From: Burkholderia pseudomultivorans
GTDB lineage: Bacteria > Pseudomonadota > Gammaproteobacteria > Burkholderiales > Burkholderiaceae
Length of the DNA: 64,000 nt
NCBI RefSeq assembly: GCF_001718415.1
Contig: NZ_CP013378.1
Coordinates: 1,550,001-1,614,000, forward strand
Direction: 5' to 3'
A program made the position numbers and the translations under genes. The stretch's first letter is position 1. Each line of letters starts with the position of its first letter. The notes beneath the pieces are model-generated. The model was not told the origin of the DNA and made no database searches. It saw nothing but the letters and a program-made list of their open reading frames with translations. Shown here piece after piece: positions 13,700-21,763 of this stretch.

Positions 13700-14988
13700 C
13701 GGCCGTAGCGCGCGAGCGTCAGTCCCGACAGGTCGATTTCCGGCGTGCGTCCCGTGACGAGATCCGCCAGCACCTTCCCCGATCCCATCGACATCGCCCA
13801 GCCGGTCGAGCCGTGGCCGACGTTGAGCCAGAGTCCGTCGATCCCGCTCGCGCCGAGCAGCGGCGGCCCGTCCGGCGTCATCGGCCGGCGGCCGACCCAG
13901 AAGCGCGCCGAGCCACGATCGGCCGCCTGCGGGAACCAGTCGTCGAGCACCTTCATCAGCGTGTCGAGCGCCTGTTGCCGCAGCGCCGCGTGCCGGCTGC
14001 CCAGTTCCGCCGTGCCGGCCACGCGCAGCGTCGGGCCGAAGCGCGTGATCGCCGTCTTCAGCGATTCGTCCATCAGCGCGGCGCGCGGCGCCTTTTCGTC
14101 GTCGACGACCGCGAGCGTCGCCGAGTAGCCCTTCACCGGATACAGCGGCACGTCGATGCCGTACGGCCGCAGCAGCCGCGCGCTGTCGACGCCGAGCGCG
14201 ACCACGACCGCATCGGCGGCGAGCGGCGCGTCGTCGCGCGTGCGATGGCCGTCGTCGCGCAGGTCGCGCGCCGCGATCCGCACGCCGCGCACCCTGCCGC
14301 CCGCGACGTCGAGCGCGCGGAGTTCCGTACGCAGGCGGAACGTCACGCCGTTCGCCTCGCACAGCGCGCGCAGTTCGCGCGTGAAGCGTGCGCAGTCGCC
14401 GGCCTCGTCGTCGGGCAGGTAGATGCCGCCGACGGGCGCCTGCCGTGCCCAGCGCAGCCCCGGCTCGATCGCCGTGCAGCCGGCCGCGTCGAGCTCGCGA
14501 AACGCGATTCCGGCATCGCGCAGCACCTTCAGCGCGGGCTGCGCCATCTCGACGTCGAAGGCGCCGCGCAGCAGCTGCAGATAGCCGCGGCTCGCGCCGT
14601 AGTCGAACGGATGCCGCTCGCGAAACGCGTGCAGGCACGCGCGGCTGTAATACGCGATGCGCTGCATCCGCTGCTTGTTGACGCGAAACCGCTCGAACTC
14701 GCATTCGCGCAGCCAGCGCGCAATCCAGCGCCACTGCGCGCGATCGAGCGTCGGCCGGAAGATCAGCGGCGACGCCGACTTGAACAGGTACTTGAGGATC
14801 TTGCCGGGCATCCCGGGCGCGGCCCACGGCGTCACGTAGCCGGGCGCGATCACGCCCGCGTTGCCGAGGCTCGTCGCCTGCGCGACGTCGGCTTCGCGTT
14901 CGACGATGGTCACGTCGCAGCCCGCTTCGCGCAGGTGCCAGGCGGTGGCGACGCCGATCACGCCGGCGCCGAGTACGATCACGTGCAT
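13696..14988 (-). CDS. dadA: D-amino acid dehydrogenase small subunit DadA
   Basis: A 430-residue FAD-dependent oxidoreductase of the DAO family. The N-terminal dinucleotide-binding motif is HVIVLGAGVIGVATAWHLRE. It is followed by the DadA-typical blocks SLGNAGVIAPGYVTPWAAPG, WVGRRPMTPDGPPLLG and NVGHGSTGWAMSMGSGK. It oxidises D-amino acids, mainly D-alanine, to 2-oxoacids and ammonia and feeds electrons to the respiratory chain at the membrane. It is the last gene of a leftward run, 25 bases after the MFS gene. Confidence 0.95.
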   Translation of the reverse strand: MHVIVLGAGVIGVATAWHLREAGCDVTIVEREADVAQATSLGNAGVIAPGYVTPWAAPGMPGKILKYLFKSASPLIFRPTLDRAQWRWIARWLRECEFERFRVNKQRMQRIAYYSRACLHAFRERHPFDYGASRGYLQLLRGAFDVEMAQPALKVLRDAGIAFRELDAAGCTAIEPGLRWARQAPVGGIYLPDDEAGDCARFTRELRALCEANGVTFRLRTELRALDVAGGRVRGVRIAARDLRDDGHRTRDDAPLAADAVVVALGVDSARLLRPYGIDVPLYPVKGYSATLAVVDDEKAPRAALMDESLKTAITRFGPTLRVAGTAELGSRHAALRQQALDTLMKVLDDWFPQAADRGSARFWVGRRPMTPDGPPLLGASGIDGLWLNVGHGSTGWAMSMGSGKVLADLVTGRTPEIDLSGLTLARYGR

Positions 14989-15013
14989 GCGTGTTCCGGA
15001 ACGAGGAGGGCGC

Positions 15014-16276
15014 TCAAGGCGCGACGGCCGGATCGTCGGCGAGCGACTTGCCGCGCGTTTCCGGCAGCACGAGCGCGGCGACGATCACGAGCAGGTAGCC
15101 GCCGCCCGCGACGAAGCCGATCGCCTTCACGAGCGACATCGACTGCGACAGCGTGCCGACGAGGATCGGGAAGAACGAGCCGAGCCCGCGGCCGAGGTTG
15201 TAGCAGAAGCCCTGGCCCGAGCCGCGGATCGCACCGGGGTACAGCTCGGACAGGTATGCGCCGACGCCCGCGAAGATGCCCTGCACGACGATGCCGAGCG
15301 GGAAGCCGAGCATCAGCATCGCGGTGTCGGTGATCGGCAGCATCGTGTAGGCCATGCCGAGCGAGAACGAGCCGATCGCGAACAGGATGAACGAGGCGCG
15401 GCGGCCGAGCCGGTCCGACAGGATCGCGCCGACCACGTAGCCGACGAACGAGCCGACGATCAGCACGACGAGGTAGCCGCTCGTGTTGAACACCGACAGG
15501 TGGCGGACGGTTTTCAGATAGGTGGGCAGCCAGGTCGTGATCGCGTAGTAGCCGCCGAGCATGCCCGTGCAGAGCGCGCTGCCGAACAGCGTCGCGCGCA
15601 GGTGCGGCGGCGAGAAGATCTCGAGGAAGTGGCCCGACACATGGCCGGCGTCGCGTGCGCGGCGCGTGGCCGTGTAGATGTCGGGATCGCTGACGTTGCG
15701 GCGGATGTACAGGATCCACAGCGCGGGCGCGATGCCGATCCAGAAGCACGCGCGCCACGCCACCTGTTCCGGCAGCAGCGCGAAGAAGGCCCAGTAGAGG
15801 ATCGCGGCCGCGGCCCAGCCGAACGACCAGCTGCTCTGCACGGTGCCGACCGCCTTCGCGCGATGCTCGGGCGAGCGGATCGTCTCGGCCATCATGATCG
15901 TCACGACCGACCATTCGCCGCCGAAGCCGAATCCTTGCAGCGTGCGCGTCGCGAGCAGCTGCCAGAACGAATGCGTGAAGCCCGACAGGCAGGTGAACAG
16001 CGCGAACGTCGCGATCGTCCACTGCAGCACGCGCACGCGGCCGTAGCGGTCGGCGAGGATCCCCGCGGCCCAGCCGCCGAGCGCCGACGAGATCAGCGAA
16101 CTCGTCGCGATCATCCCGGCCTCGCCCTTCGTCATTCCCCAGGTCGCAATCAGCGTCGGGATCAGGAACGAGTAGATCATGAAGTCGAACGCGTCGACCG
16201 CATAGCCGCCGAAGCCGGCGTACAGCGTCCTGCGCTCGCGCGACGACAGTTCTTGAAACCACTGGATTTCCTGCAT
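15014..16276 (-). CDS. Major facilitator superfamily transporter, metabolite:H+ symporter type
   Basis: A 420-residue protein with twelve predicted membrane helices. MFS signature motifs include the loop DRYGRVRVLQ after helix 2, LQGFGFGGEWSVVTIMMAE in helix 4 and SDRLGRRASF after helix 8. The acidic YAVDAFDFMIYSFLIP first helix resembles the aromatic-acid/sialate/metabolite:H+ symporter branches. The ATG at 16276 follows GGAGACGG; a longer in-frame extension of 25 residues lacks hydrophobic or family character. It lies between the SDR gene (102 bases upstream) and dadA, so its substrate may be an amino acid or carboxylate, but this is a guess. Confidence 0.85.
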   Translation of the reverse strand: MQEIQWFQELSSRERRTLYAGFGGYAVDAFDFMIYSFLIPTLIATWGMTKGEAGMIATSSLISSALGGWAAGILADRYGRVRVLQWTIATFALFTCLSGFTHSFWQLLATRTLQGFGFGGEWSVVTIMMAETIRSPEHRAKAVGTVQSSWSFGWAAAAILYWAFFALLPEQVAWRACFWIGIAPALWILYIRRNVSDPDIYTATRRARDAGHVSGHFLEIFSPPHLRATLFGSALCTGMLGGYYAITTWLPTYLKTVRHLSVFNTSGYLVVLIVGSFVGYVVGAILSDRLGRRASFILFAIGSFSLGMAYTMLPITDTAMLMLGFPLGIVVQGIFAGVGAYLSELYPGAIRGSGQGFCYNLGRGLGSFFPILVGTLSQSMSLVKAIGFVAGGGYLLVIVAALVLPETRGKSLADDPAVAP

Positions 16277-16378
16277 GCGTGCCGTCTCCGTCTCGTTTCG
16301 TCTCGTGCTGCCGCGTGACGAACATTCTACGGGCTGGATCGGGCGCGCCAAAAAGGCCGGCGCAGCCGGGTGCGCGCG

Positions 16379-17146
16379 CTAGAGCGTCAGGCCGCCGTCG
16401 ATGTGGACGACCTGGCCGGTGATCTGCCGCGCCGCGTCCGACAGCAGGAACGCGATCAGCGCGGCGACGTCGTCGGGTTCGGCGATGCGGCCGAGCGGCG
16501 TCGCCCGTTCGGCCTGCGTCCAGGCCGCGGCGTTGCCGGCGCTCGGGCCGTGGTCCTTGCGCGTGAAGCCGGGCGCGACCGCATTGACGGTGATGCCATG
16601 CGCGGCGAACTCGGCCGCGGCGGTGCGCACCAGCGATTCGAGCGCGGCCTTCGCGGCGGCGGTCGCCGCGAACGGCGCGTCGGCGCGGTAGCGGTGCGCG
16701 ACGAACGAACTGACCGCAACGATGCGCGGCGCGGCCGACGCTTCGAGCAGCGGCCGTGCGCGGCCCGCGAGCGCGGCGAAGGCGCCGGGCATCGCGGCGA
16801 AGGCGGAGGCGAGCGCGTCGGCGCCGAGTTCGGACAATGCCTGCCGGGCCGCGAAGCCGGCGTTCGCGACCAGCTGGTCGAGCCCGCCGAAGCGCGTCGC
16901 GGCCGCATCGACGAGCGCCGTCGCGACGCCCGGCTCGGCGAGGTCGCCGCCGAGCACGATGGATTCGGCGCCGGCCGCCGTGCAGGCGTCGGCGATGCCG
17001 GCGAGCCGCGTGCGCGACGCGTCGTCCGCGCCGCGCGCATGCAGCGCCAGCGCGACGCCGGGCTCCGCGAGCCGCCGCGCGAGCGCCGCGCCGATCCCCG
17101 AGCCTGCGCCGGTGATCAGCACGATGCGCGCGGCGCGTGCGCTCAT
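16379..17146 (-). CDS. Short-chain dehydrogenase/reductase fold protein lacking the catalytic tyrosine
   Basis: A 255-residue protein with the SDR Rossmann fold. It has TGAGSGIGAALARRL for NAD(P) binding, LVANAGFA in place of NNAG, VAVSSF with the serine, and GITVNAVAPGF and IDGGLTL at the C-terminus. The YxxxK motif reads TAAAK, so Thr162 replaces tyrosine while Lys166 is kept. Tyr153 lies nearby (HRYRAD) and could perhaps substitute. Classical dehydrogenase activity is therefore doubtful. Its ATG overlaps the ABC gene stop (ATGA at 17143-17146), indicating translational coupling. Confidence 0.85.
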   Translation of the reverse strand: MSARAARIVLITGAGSGIGAALARRLAEPGVALALHARGADDASRTRLAGIADACTAAGAESIVLGGDLAEPGVATALVDAAATRFGGLDQLVANAGFAARQALSELGADALASAFAAMPGAFAALAGRARPLLEASAAPRIVAVSSFVAHRYRADAPFAATAAAKAALESLVRTAAAEFAAHGITVNAVAPGFTRKDHGPSAGNAAAWTQAERATPLGRIAEPDDVAALIAFLLSDAARQITGQVVHIDGGLTL

Positions 17147-18912
17147 GCGGCGACCTTGTCGCTGTCGTTGATGCGCTCGACGTTGATCGTGTCGGCGTGG
17201 AACGCGGCCAGCGATTCGCGGTGCGCGATGCTGACGATCGCGGCGCGCGGCAGCCGTTCGGCGAACAGGTGGTAGAGCCGCGCCTCGTTGTCCGGGTCGA
17301 GCGCGCTGGTCGCCTCGTCGAGGAACAGGAAGTCGGGCTTGTGCAGCAGCACGCGCGCGCCGGCGAGACGCTGCTGCTCGCCCGGCGACATCACGCGCGT
17401 CCAGTGCGCGCTTTCTTCGAGACGATCCGCATACTCGTCGAGGCGGCACGCGCGCAGCGCGTCGCGGCACGCGTCGTCGCTGAACGCGTCGGGCGTCGCC
17501 GGATAAGTGAGCGCGGCCTTCAGCGTGCCGATCGGCAGGTAGCTCGTCTGCGGCACGAACATCATCCGCGCGCCGACCGGCGCGTCGATCGCGCCGTCGC
17601 CGAACGGCCACAGGCCCGCGAGCGCGCGCATGAAGGTGCTCTTGCCGGAGCCCGACCGGCCGACCACGAGCCAGCGCGAGCCGGGCTCGATCGCGAGGTT
17701 GCCGATGTTCGCGAGCGCCTTGCCGTTCGGCAGCGCGAGCCTGAGCGACGAGGTCGACAGCTTCGCCGCGTCGACGTAGTGCAGGTTGATGCCGCCGTGC
17801 TCGGTGGCCGGCGAGACGGTTTCCTTCAGGTGCGATGCGCCCATCACGCGCTTGAATTCGCGTAGACGGTTGACGGTCGCGCGCCATTCGACGAGCGTCG
17901 CGTAACTGTTGATGAACCACGAGAACGAATCGCTGACGGTGCCGAACGCGGACGAGATCTGCATCAGCACGCCGAACGAGAACGCGCCCGCGAAATAGCG
18001 CGGCGCGGCGACGACCAGCGGGAAGATGATCGCGATCTGCCCGTAGAAGCTCAGCACGAAGGTGAGGCGCTTGGTGTACTTCATCACGCGCCACCAGTTG
18101 TCGCGGATGCGCATGAACAGGCTGTGCGCGTTGCCGGTCTCGGTCTTCTCGCCGTCGTAGAACGCGATCTGCTCGGCGTTCTCGCGCACGCGGATCAGCC
18201 CGAAGCGGAAGTCGGCCTCGACGCGCTGCTGCTGGTAGTTGATCGACACGAGCGGATGGCCGACCTTCTGGATGATCAGCGAGCCGACCACCGCGTACAG
18301 CGCGGCCGCCCACACCATGTAGCCGGGGATCGTGATCGGCGTCGCGCCGACCGCGAAGGTCAGCGCCCCGGCGAGCGACCACAGGATCGTGATGAACGAC
18401 ACGAGCGTGACGACCGTCGACAGCAGGTCGAGCGACAGCGACAGCGTCGTGGTCGCGAACGACTGGAGGTCGTCGGTGATCCGCTGGTCGGGGTTGTCGG
18501 CGAGGCGGTCGCGCTCGATCCGGTAGAACGCGCGGTCGCCGAGCCACTGGCCGAGAAAGCGCTCGGTGAGCCACTGGCGCCAGCGGAAGCCGAGCATCTG
18601 CCGCAGGTAGCGGCCGTACACGGCGAGGATGATGAAGCCGAACGCGAGCGCGGAGAACTGCATCAGCAGATTCGGGAAGTCGTGGACGTTCTTCGCCTGC
18701 AGCGCGTTGTAGAACTGCGCGTTCCACTTGTTCAGCTGGACGTTGATCCACACGACGCAGAGGTTCATCGCGATGATCGTGACGAGCAGCCCCCACGCGA
18801 CTTTCCATTCGGACGACACCCAGTAGGGCTTGATGAGGCTCCATGCGGATACCGGGCGCTCGTCCTGCGGCGCGTCGGAGGCGGAGCGGACGGGATCGAT
18901 CGATTGGGTCAT
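17143..18912 (-). CDS. SbmA/BacA-like ABC transporter, fused membrane and ATPase domains
   Basis: A 589-residue half-transporter. About six helices in residues 1-340 form the SbmA/BacA-type transmembrane domain (NKWNAQFYNALQ, RWRQWLTERFLGQWL, DNPDQRITDDLQSF). A C-terminal ATPase follows with Walker A VGRSGSGKST near residue 425, signature MSPGEQQRLAGAR and Walker B FLFLDEATSALD. Relatives such as YddA, BacA and Rv1819c import hydrophilic peptides, cobalamin or very-long-chain lipids. The substrate here is unknown. The start ATG at 18912 opens the conserved part. The promoter must lie in 18913-19146, back to back with the thi promoter. Confidence 0.88.
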   Translation of the reverse strand: MTQSIDPVRSASDAPQDERPVSAWSLIKPYWVSSEWKVAWGLLVTIIAMNLCVVWINVQLNKWNAQFYNALQAKNVHDFPNLLMQFSALAFGFIILAVYGRYLRQMLGFRWRQWLTERFLGQWLGDRAFYRIERDRLADNPDQRITDDLQSFATTTLSLSLDLLSTVVTLVSFITILWSLAGALTFAVGATPITIPGYMVWAAALYAVVGSLIIQKVGHPLVSINYQQQRVEADFRFGLIRVRENAEQIAFYDGEKTETGNAHSLFMRIRDNWWRVMKYTKRLTFVLSFYGQIAIIFPLVVAAPRYFAGAFSFGVLMQISSAFGTVSDSFSWFINSYATLVEWRATVNRLREFKRVMGASHLKETVSPATEHGGINLHYVDAAKLSTSSLRLALPNGKALANIGNLAIEPGSRWLVVGRSGSGKSTFMRALAGLWPFGDGAIDAPVGARMMFVPQTSYLPIGTLKAALTYPATPDAFSDDACRDALRACRLDEYADRLEESAHWTRVMSPGEQQRLAGARVLLHKPDFLFLDEATSALDPDNEARLYHLFAERLPRAAIVSIAHRESLAAFHADTINVERINDSDKVAA

Positions 18913-19146
18913 GTGCTTCCTGATGAGTAGCCGGCGCGCGGGCCGGGCGAAGCCGGGCGCGCGCCTCGGTACGGCATGCCGGACGAGGTGCTCGACCGAC
19001 GGCGGGCGTCCGGATGGTGGCCCGCGCGTCTTAAAAGGCACTTAAGAGCCGGCGGTGACGCGGCAACCGGCCGCTCGCGCGGCCGGCCTGCGGGCATTGT
19101 GCCAGAGCGGCGCAGCCCGACGGCGAATTTGCCGCACGGGGACAGT

Positions 19147-19176
19147 TTGCGGCGCTTTCCGCTTTTATGGTCTAAT
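19147..19176 (+). promoter_or_regulatory. Likely sigma-70 promoter of the thi operon
   Basis: TTGCGG (19147-19152) and TCTAAT (19171-19176) are 18 bases apart and end about a dozen bases before the TPP riboswitch aptamer. This is the expected position for a riboswitch-controlled transcript. Confidence 0.5.
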
Positions 19177-19187
19177 GGCCGACGACG

Positions 19188-19285
19188 AAACAGGGGTGCT
19201 TCGAGCGCGGTCCACACATGGCGCGGCGAGGCTGAGAAAGACCCTTCGCACCCGATCCGGGTAATACCGGCGAGGGAAGTTTCTG
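19188..19285 (+). ncRNA. TPP riboswitch (thi box)
   Basis: The conserved THI-box segments are plain: CAGGGGTGCTTC at the 5' side, GGCTGAGAAAGACCC, then CACCCGATCCGGGTAATACC and GGCGAGGGAAGTTTCTG. The spacing fits a standard thiamine pyrophosphate aptamer. It precedes thiO-thiS-thiG-thiE, all thiamine thiazole-branch genes, so TPP should reduce their expression. The expression platform is not obvious: about 260 bases separate the aptamer from thiO, and they contain a small leader ORF at 19406. Confidence 0.96.
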
Positions 19286-19405
19286 ATCCCGCCGGGCCGC
19301 GCTGGCCGTTATCCCGCATCGTCAGCGCCCGAGTCCCGCCCGGCCGGCCCTGGCTGCCGGTTTCGTCCTTTTGGGTACGCGCGTCGCGCGTTACGGAAGG
19401 AATCG

Positions 19406-19546
19406 ATGACCGATCAATCTTCAGTTTTTTCAGTCCGCTGCCCGGTTTCCGGCAGGGCGCCGTCGCGCGCGTTCGCGCGGCCGGCCGCCTCGCTGCCGGC
19501 ATGGGCTTTGCGCGTCCGCGCGGCATGCGGCGAGGGGGCGCGATGA
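19406..19546 (+). CDS. Possible 46-residue leader peptide between the TPP riboswitch and thiO
   Basis: An ATG preceded at good spacing by GGAAGG opens a 46-codon frame that ends in TGA exactly overlapping the thiO ATG (ATGA at 19543-19546). The start MTDQSSVFSVRC is followed by an Arg/Ala-rich stretch. The composition of the later part is what GC-rich DNA gives by chance. The RBS and coupling suggest it may be translated and tie the riboswitch to thiO translation. No homologue is recognised and it could be fortuitous. Confidence 0.4.
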   Translation: MTDQSSVFSVRCPVSGRAPSRAFARPAASLPAWALRVRAACGEGAR

Positions 19547-20679
19547 ACGTCCACGCTTCCCGGCCGGATTTCGCCGTGCTCGGCGGCGGCCTCGTCGGCC
19601 GGCTGATCGCCTGGCGGCTCGCGGGCGACGGGCATCGCGTCGCGCTCTACGAGCGCGGCGGCCCGGACGGCGAGCAGTCGGCGGCGTGGATCGCCGCCGC
19701 GATGCTCGCGCCGCTCGCCGAGGCGGCCAGCGCGGAACTGCTGATCACCGAGCTCGGCGCCGCGTCGCTCGCGCGCTGGCCGCAGTGGCTCGCCGAACTG
19801 CCCGAGCCGGTGTTCTTCCAGCATCGCGGCACGCTCGTCGTCTGGCACCACGCGGACCGCGCGGAAGCGCCGCTGTTCGAGCGGCGCGTGCGCGCGAACG
19901 CGCCGGCCGGGCTGTTCGACGGCGGCTTCGTCGCGCTTGCCGGCGCGCAGGTCGATTCGGCCGAGCCCGCGCTCGCGGGCCGTTTCGCGCGCGGGCTGCT
20001 GCTGCCGCGCGAAGGCCAGCTCGACAATCGCCAGGCGCTGCGCGCGCTCGCGGCCGGCCTCGCCGAGCGCGGCGTCGAGACGCACTGGCACGCGACGATC
20101 GACGACGGCCACCGGCCCGACGCGCATTTCACGATCGATTGCCGCGGGCTCGGCGCCAAGGCCGCGCTGCCCGGGCTGCGCGGCATCCGCGGCGAAGTCG
20201 CGCGCGTGCATGCGCCCGGCATCGGGCTCACGCGTCCGGTGCGGCTGCTGCATCCGCGCTATCCGCTCTATATCGCGCCGAAGCAGGACGACCTGTACGT
20301 GATCGGCGCGACCGAAGTGGAGGGCGAGGACATGTCGCCCGTCAGCGTGCGCTCCGCGCTGGAACTGCTGAGCGCCGCGTTCTCGGTGCACCCTGCGTTC
20401 GGCGAGGCGCGCATCCTCGAACTGAACGCGCAGTGCCGGCCGACGCTGCCCGATCACCGCCCGGCGGTGATCTGGGACGGCGCGTCGACGCTGGCCGTCA
20501 ACGGCCTGTACCGGCACGGCTTCATGATCGCGCCCGAAGTCGCGCACGCGGCCGTCGCGCTCGCCGAAGCCGCGCTCGGCGGCGCGCTCGACCGGGCCGA
20601 CGGGTTCGCCGCGTGGCGCGACGCCGCACGCTGGCCGACGCTCCTTCATCACCGCGACGACGCGCGCCAGCCGGCCTGA
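19543..20679 (+). CDS. thiO: Glycine oxidase-type FAD-dependent oxidoreductase ThiO
   Basis: A 378-residue FAD protein of the DAO family. It has the dinucleotide motif FAVLGGGLVGRLIAWRLAG, CRGLGAKAALPGLRGIRGEV in the middle and NGLYRHGFMIAPE near the C-terminus. ThiO oxidises glycine to dehydroglycine, which ThiG uses to build the thiazole phosphate of thiamine. The start ATG at 19543 follows GCGAGGGGGCG. It is first in the thiO-thiS-thiG-thiE operon under a TPP riboswitch. Use of ThiO rather than ThiH fits an aerobic organism. Confidence 0.93.
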   Translation: MNVHASRPDFAVLGGGLVGRLIAWRLAGDGHRVALYERGGPDGEQSAAWIAAAMLAPLAEAASAELLITELGAASLARWPQWLAELPEPVFFQHRGTLVVWHHADRAEAPLFERRVRANAPAGLFDGGFVALAGAQVDSAEPALAGRFARGLLLPREGQLDNRQALRALAAGLAERGVETHWHATIDDGHRPDAHFTIDCRGLGAKAALPGLRGIRGEVARVHAPGIGLTRPVRLLHPRYPLYIAPKQDDLYVIGATEVEGEDMSPVSVRSALELLSAAFSVHPAFGEARILELNAQCRPTLPDHRPAVIWDGASTLAVNGLYRHGFMIAPEVAHAAVALAEAALGGALDRADGFAAWRDAARWPTLLHHRDDARQPA

Positions 20680-20711
20680 CGCGCGCCGCCGACCGAATCC
20701 GACCAAGCCTC

Positions 20712-20909
20712 ATGGACATCCAGATCAACCAACAGACCCTGACGCTGCCCGACGGCGCGACGGTCGCCGACGCGCTCGCCGCGTACGGCGCGCGTCCGCC
20801 GTACGCGGTCGCGCTGAACGGCAACTTCGTCGCGCGCACGCAGCATGCGGCGCGCGCGCTCGCGGCGGGCGACAAGCTCGACGTGGTGCACCCCGTCGCG
20901 GGCGGCTGA
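20712..20909 (+). CDS. thiS: Sulfur carrier protein ThiS
   Basis: A 65-residue beta-grasp protein ending in the required Gly-Gly (HPVAGG). In family members the end is adenylated and thiocarboxylated to donate sulfur for thiazole synthesis. It has the typical opening IQINQQTLTLPDGATVADAL and LNGNFVARTQH in the middle. The gene lies 32 bases after thiO and 38 before thiG. Confidence 0.96.
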   Translation: MDIQINQQTLTLPDGATVADALAAYGARPPYAVALNGNFVARTQHAARALAAGDKLDVVHPVAGG

Positions 20910-20947
20910 GCGCCGCCGGTCCGTCCCCGCTCTTCCAGGAAATCGAC

Positions 20948-21763
20948 ATGACGTCCCTCACTTCCGCCGACGCGCTGACGCTGTACGGCGAAACCTTCGC
21001 GAGCCGCGTGCTGCTCGGCACGTCGCGCTATCCGTCGCTGCAGTCGCTGTCCGACTCGATCGCCGCGTCGCGGCCGGGCATGGTCACGGTCGCGCTGCGC
21101 CGCCAGATGACGGGCGGCACGGCCGAAGCCGGCTTCTTCGACCTGCTCAAGCGCCATGCGGTGCCGCTGCTGCCGAACACGGCCGGCTGCCAGACCGTCG
21201 CCGAGGCGGTGACGACCGCGCACATGGCGCGCGAGGTATTCGAGACCGACTGGATCAAGCTCGAGCTGATCGGCGACGACTACACGCTGCAGCCGGATCC
21301 GGTCGGGCTGATCGACGCGGCCGCGCAGCTGATCAAGGACGGTTTCAAGGTGCTGCCGTACTGTACCGAGGATCTCGTGATCGGCCGCCGCCTGCTCGAC
21401 GCCGGCTGCGAGGCGCTGATGCCGTGGGGCGCGCCGATCGGCACCGGCAAGGGCGTCGTGAATCCGTACGGGCTGCGCGTACTGCGCGAACGGCTGCCCG
21501 ACGTGCCGCTGATCGTCGACGCGGGCCTCGGCGTGCCGTCGCACGCGTGCCAGGTGATGGAGTGGGGCTTCGACGGCGTGCTGCTGAATACGGCCGTGTC
21601 GCAGGCGACGCACCCCGAGATCATGGCGCGCGCGTTCGCGCAGGGCGTCGAGGCCGGCCGCGCAGCCTATCTGGCGGGGCCGATGGACGCGCGCGAAACC
21701 GCGCATGCGAGCACGCCGGTGGTCGGGATGCCGTTCTGGCACCAGGATGGAGGCGGCGCATGA
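20948..21763 (+). CDS. thiG: Thiazole synthase ThiG
   Basis: A 271-residue TIM-barrel enzyme that condenses deoxyxylulose-5-phosphate, dehydroglycine and ThiS thiocarboxylate into the thiamine thiazole. Family blocks include SRVLLGTSRYPSLQSL, TVALRRQM, LPNTAGCQTVAEAV, WIKLELIGDD with the substrate-binding lysine, and LIVDAGLGVPSHACQVMEWG. The ATG follows CTTCCAGGAAATCGAC. The TGA overlaps the thiE start at 21760. Confidence 0.97.
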   Translation: MTSLTSADALTLYGETFASRVLLGTSRYPSLQSLSDSIAASRPGMVTVALRRQMTGGTAEAGFFDLLKRHAVPLLPNTAGCQTVAEAVTTAHMAREVFETDWIKLELIGDDYTLQPDPVGLIDAAAQLIKDGFKVLPYCTEDLVIGRRLLDAGCEALMPWGAPIGTGKGVVNPYGLRVLRERLPDVPLIVDAGLGVPSHACQVMEWGFDGVLLNTAVSQATHPEIMARAFAQGVEAGRAAYLAGPMDARETAHASTPVVGMPFWHQDGGGA

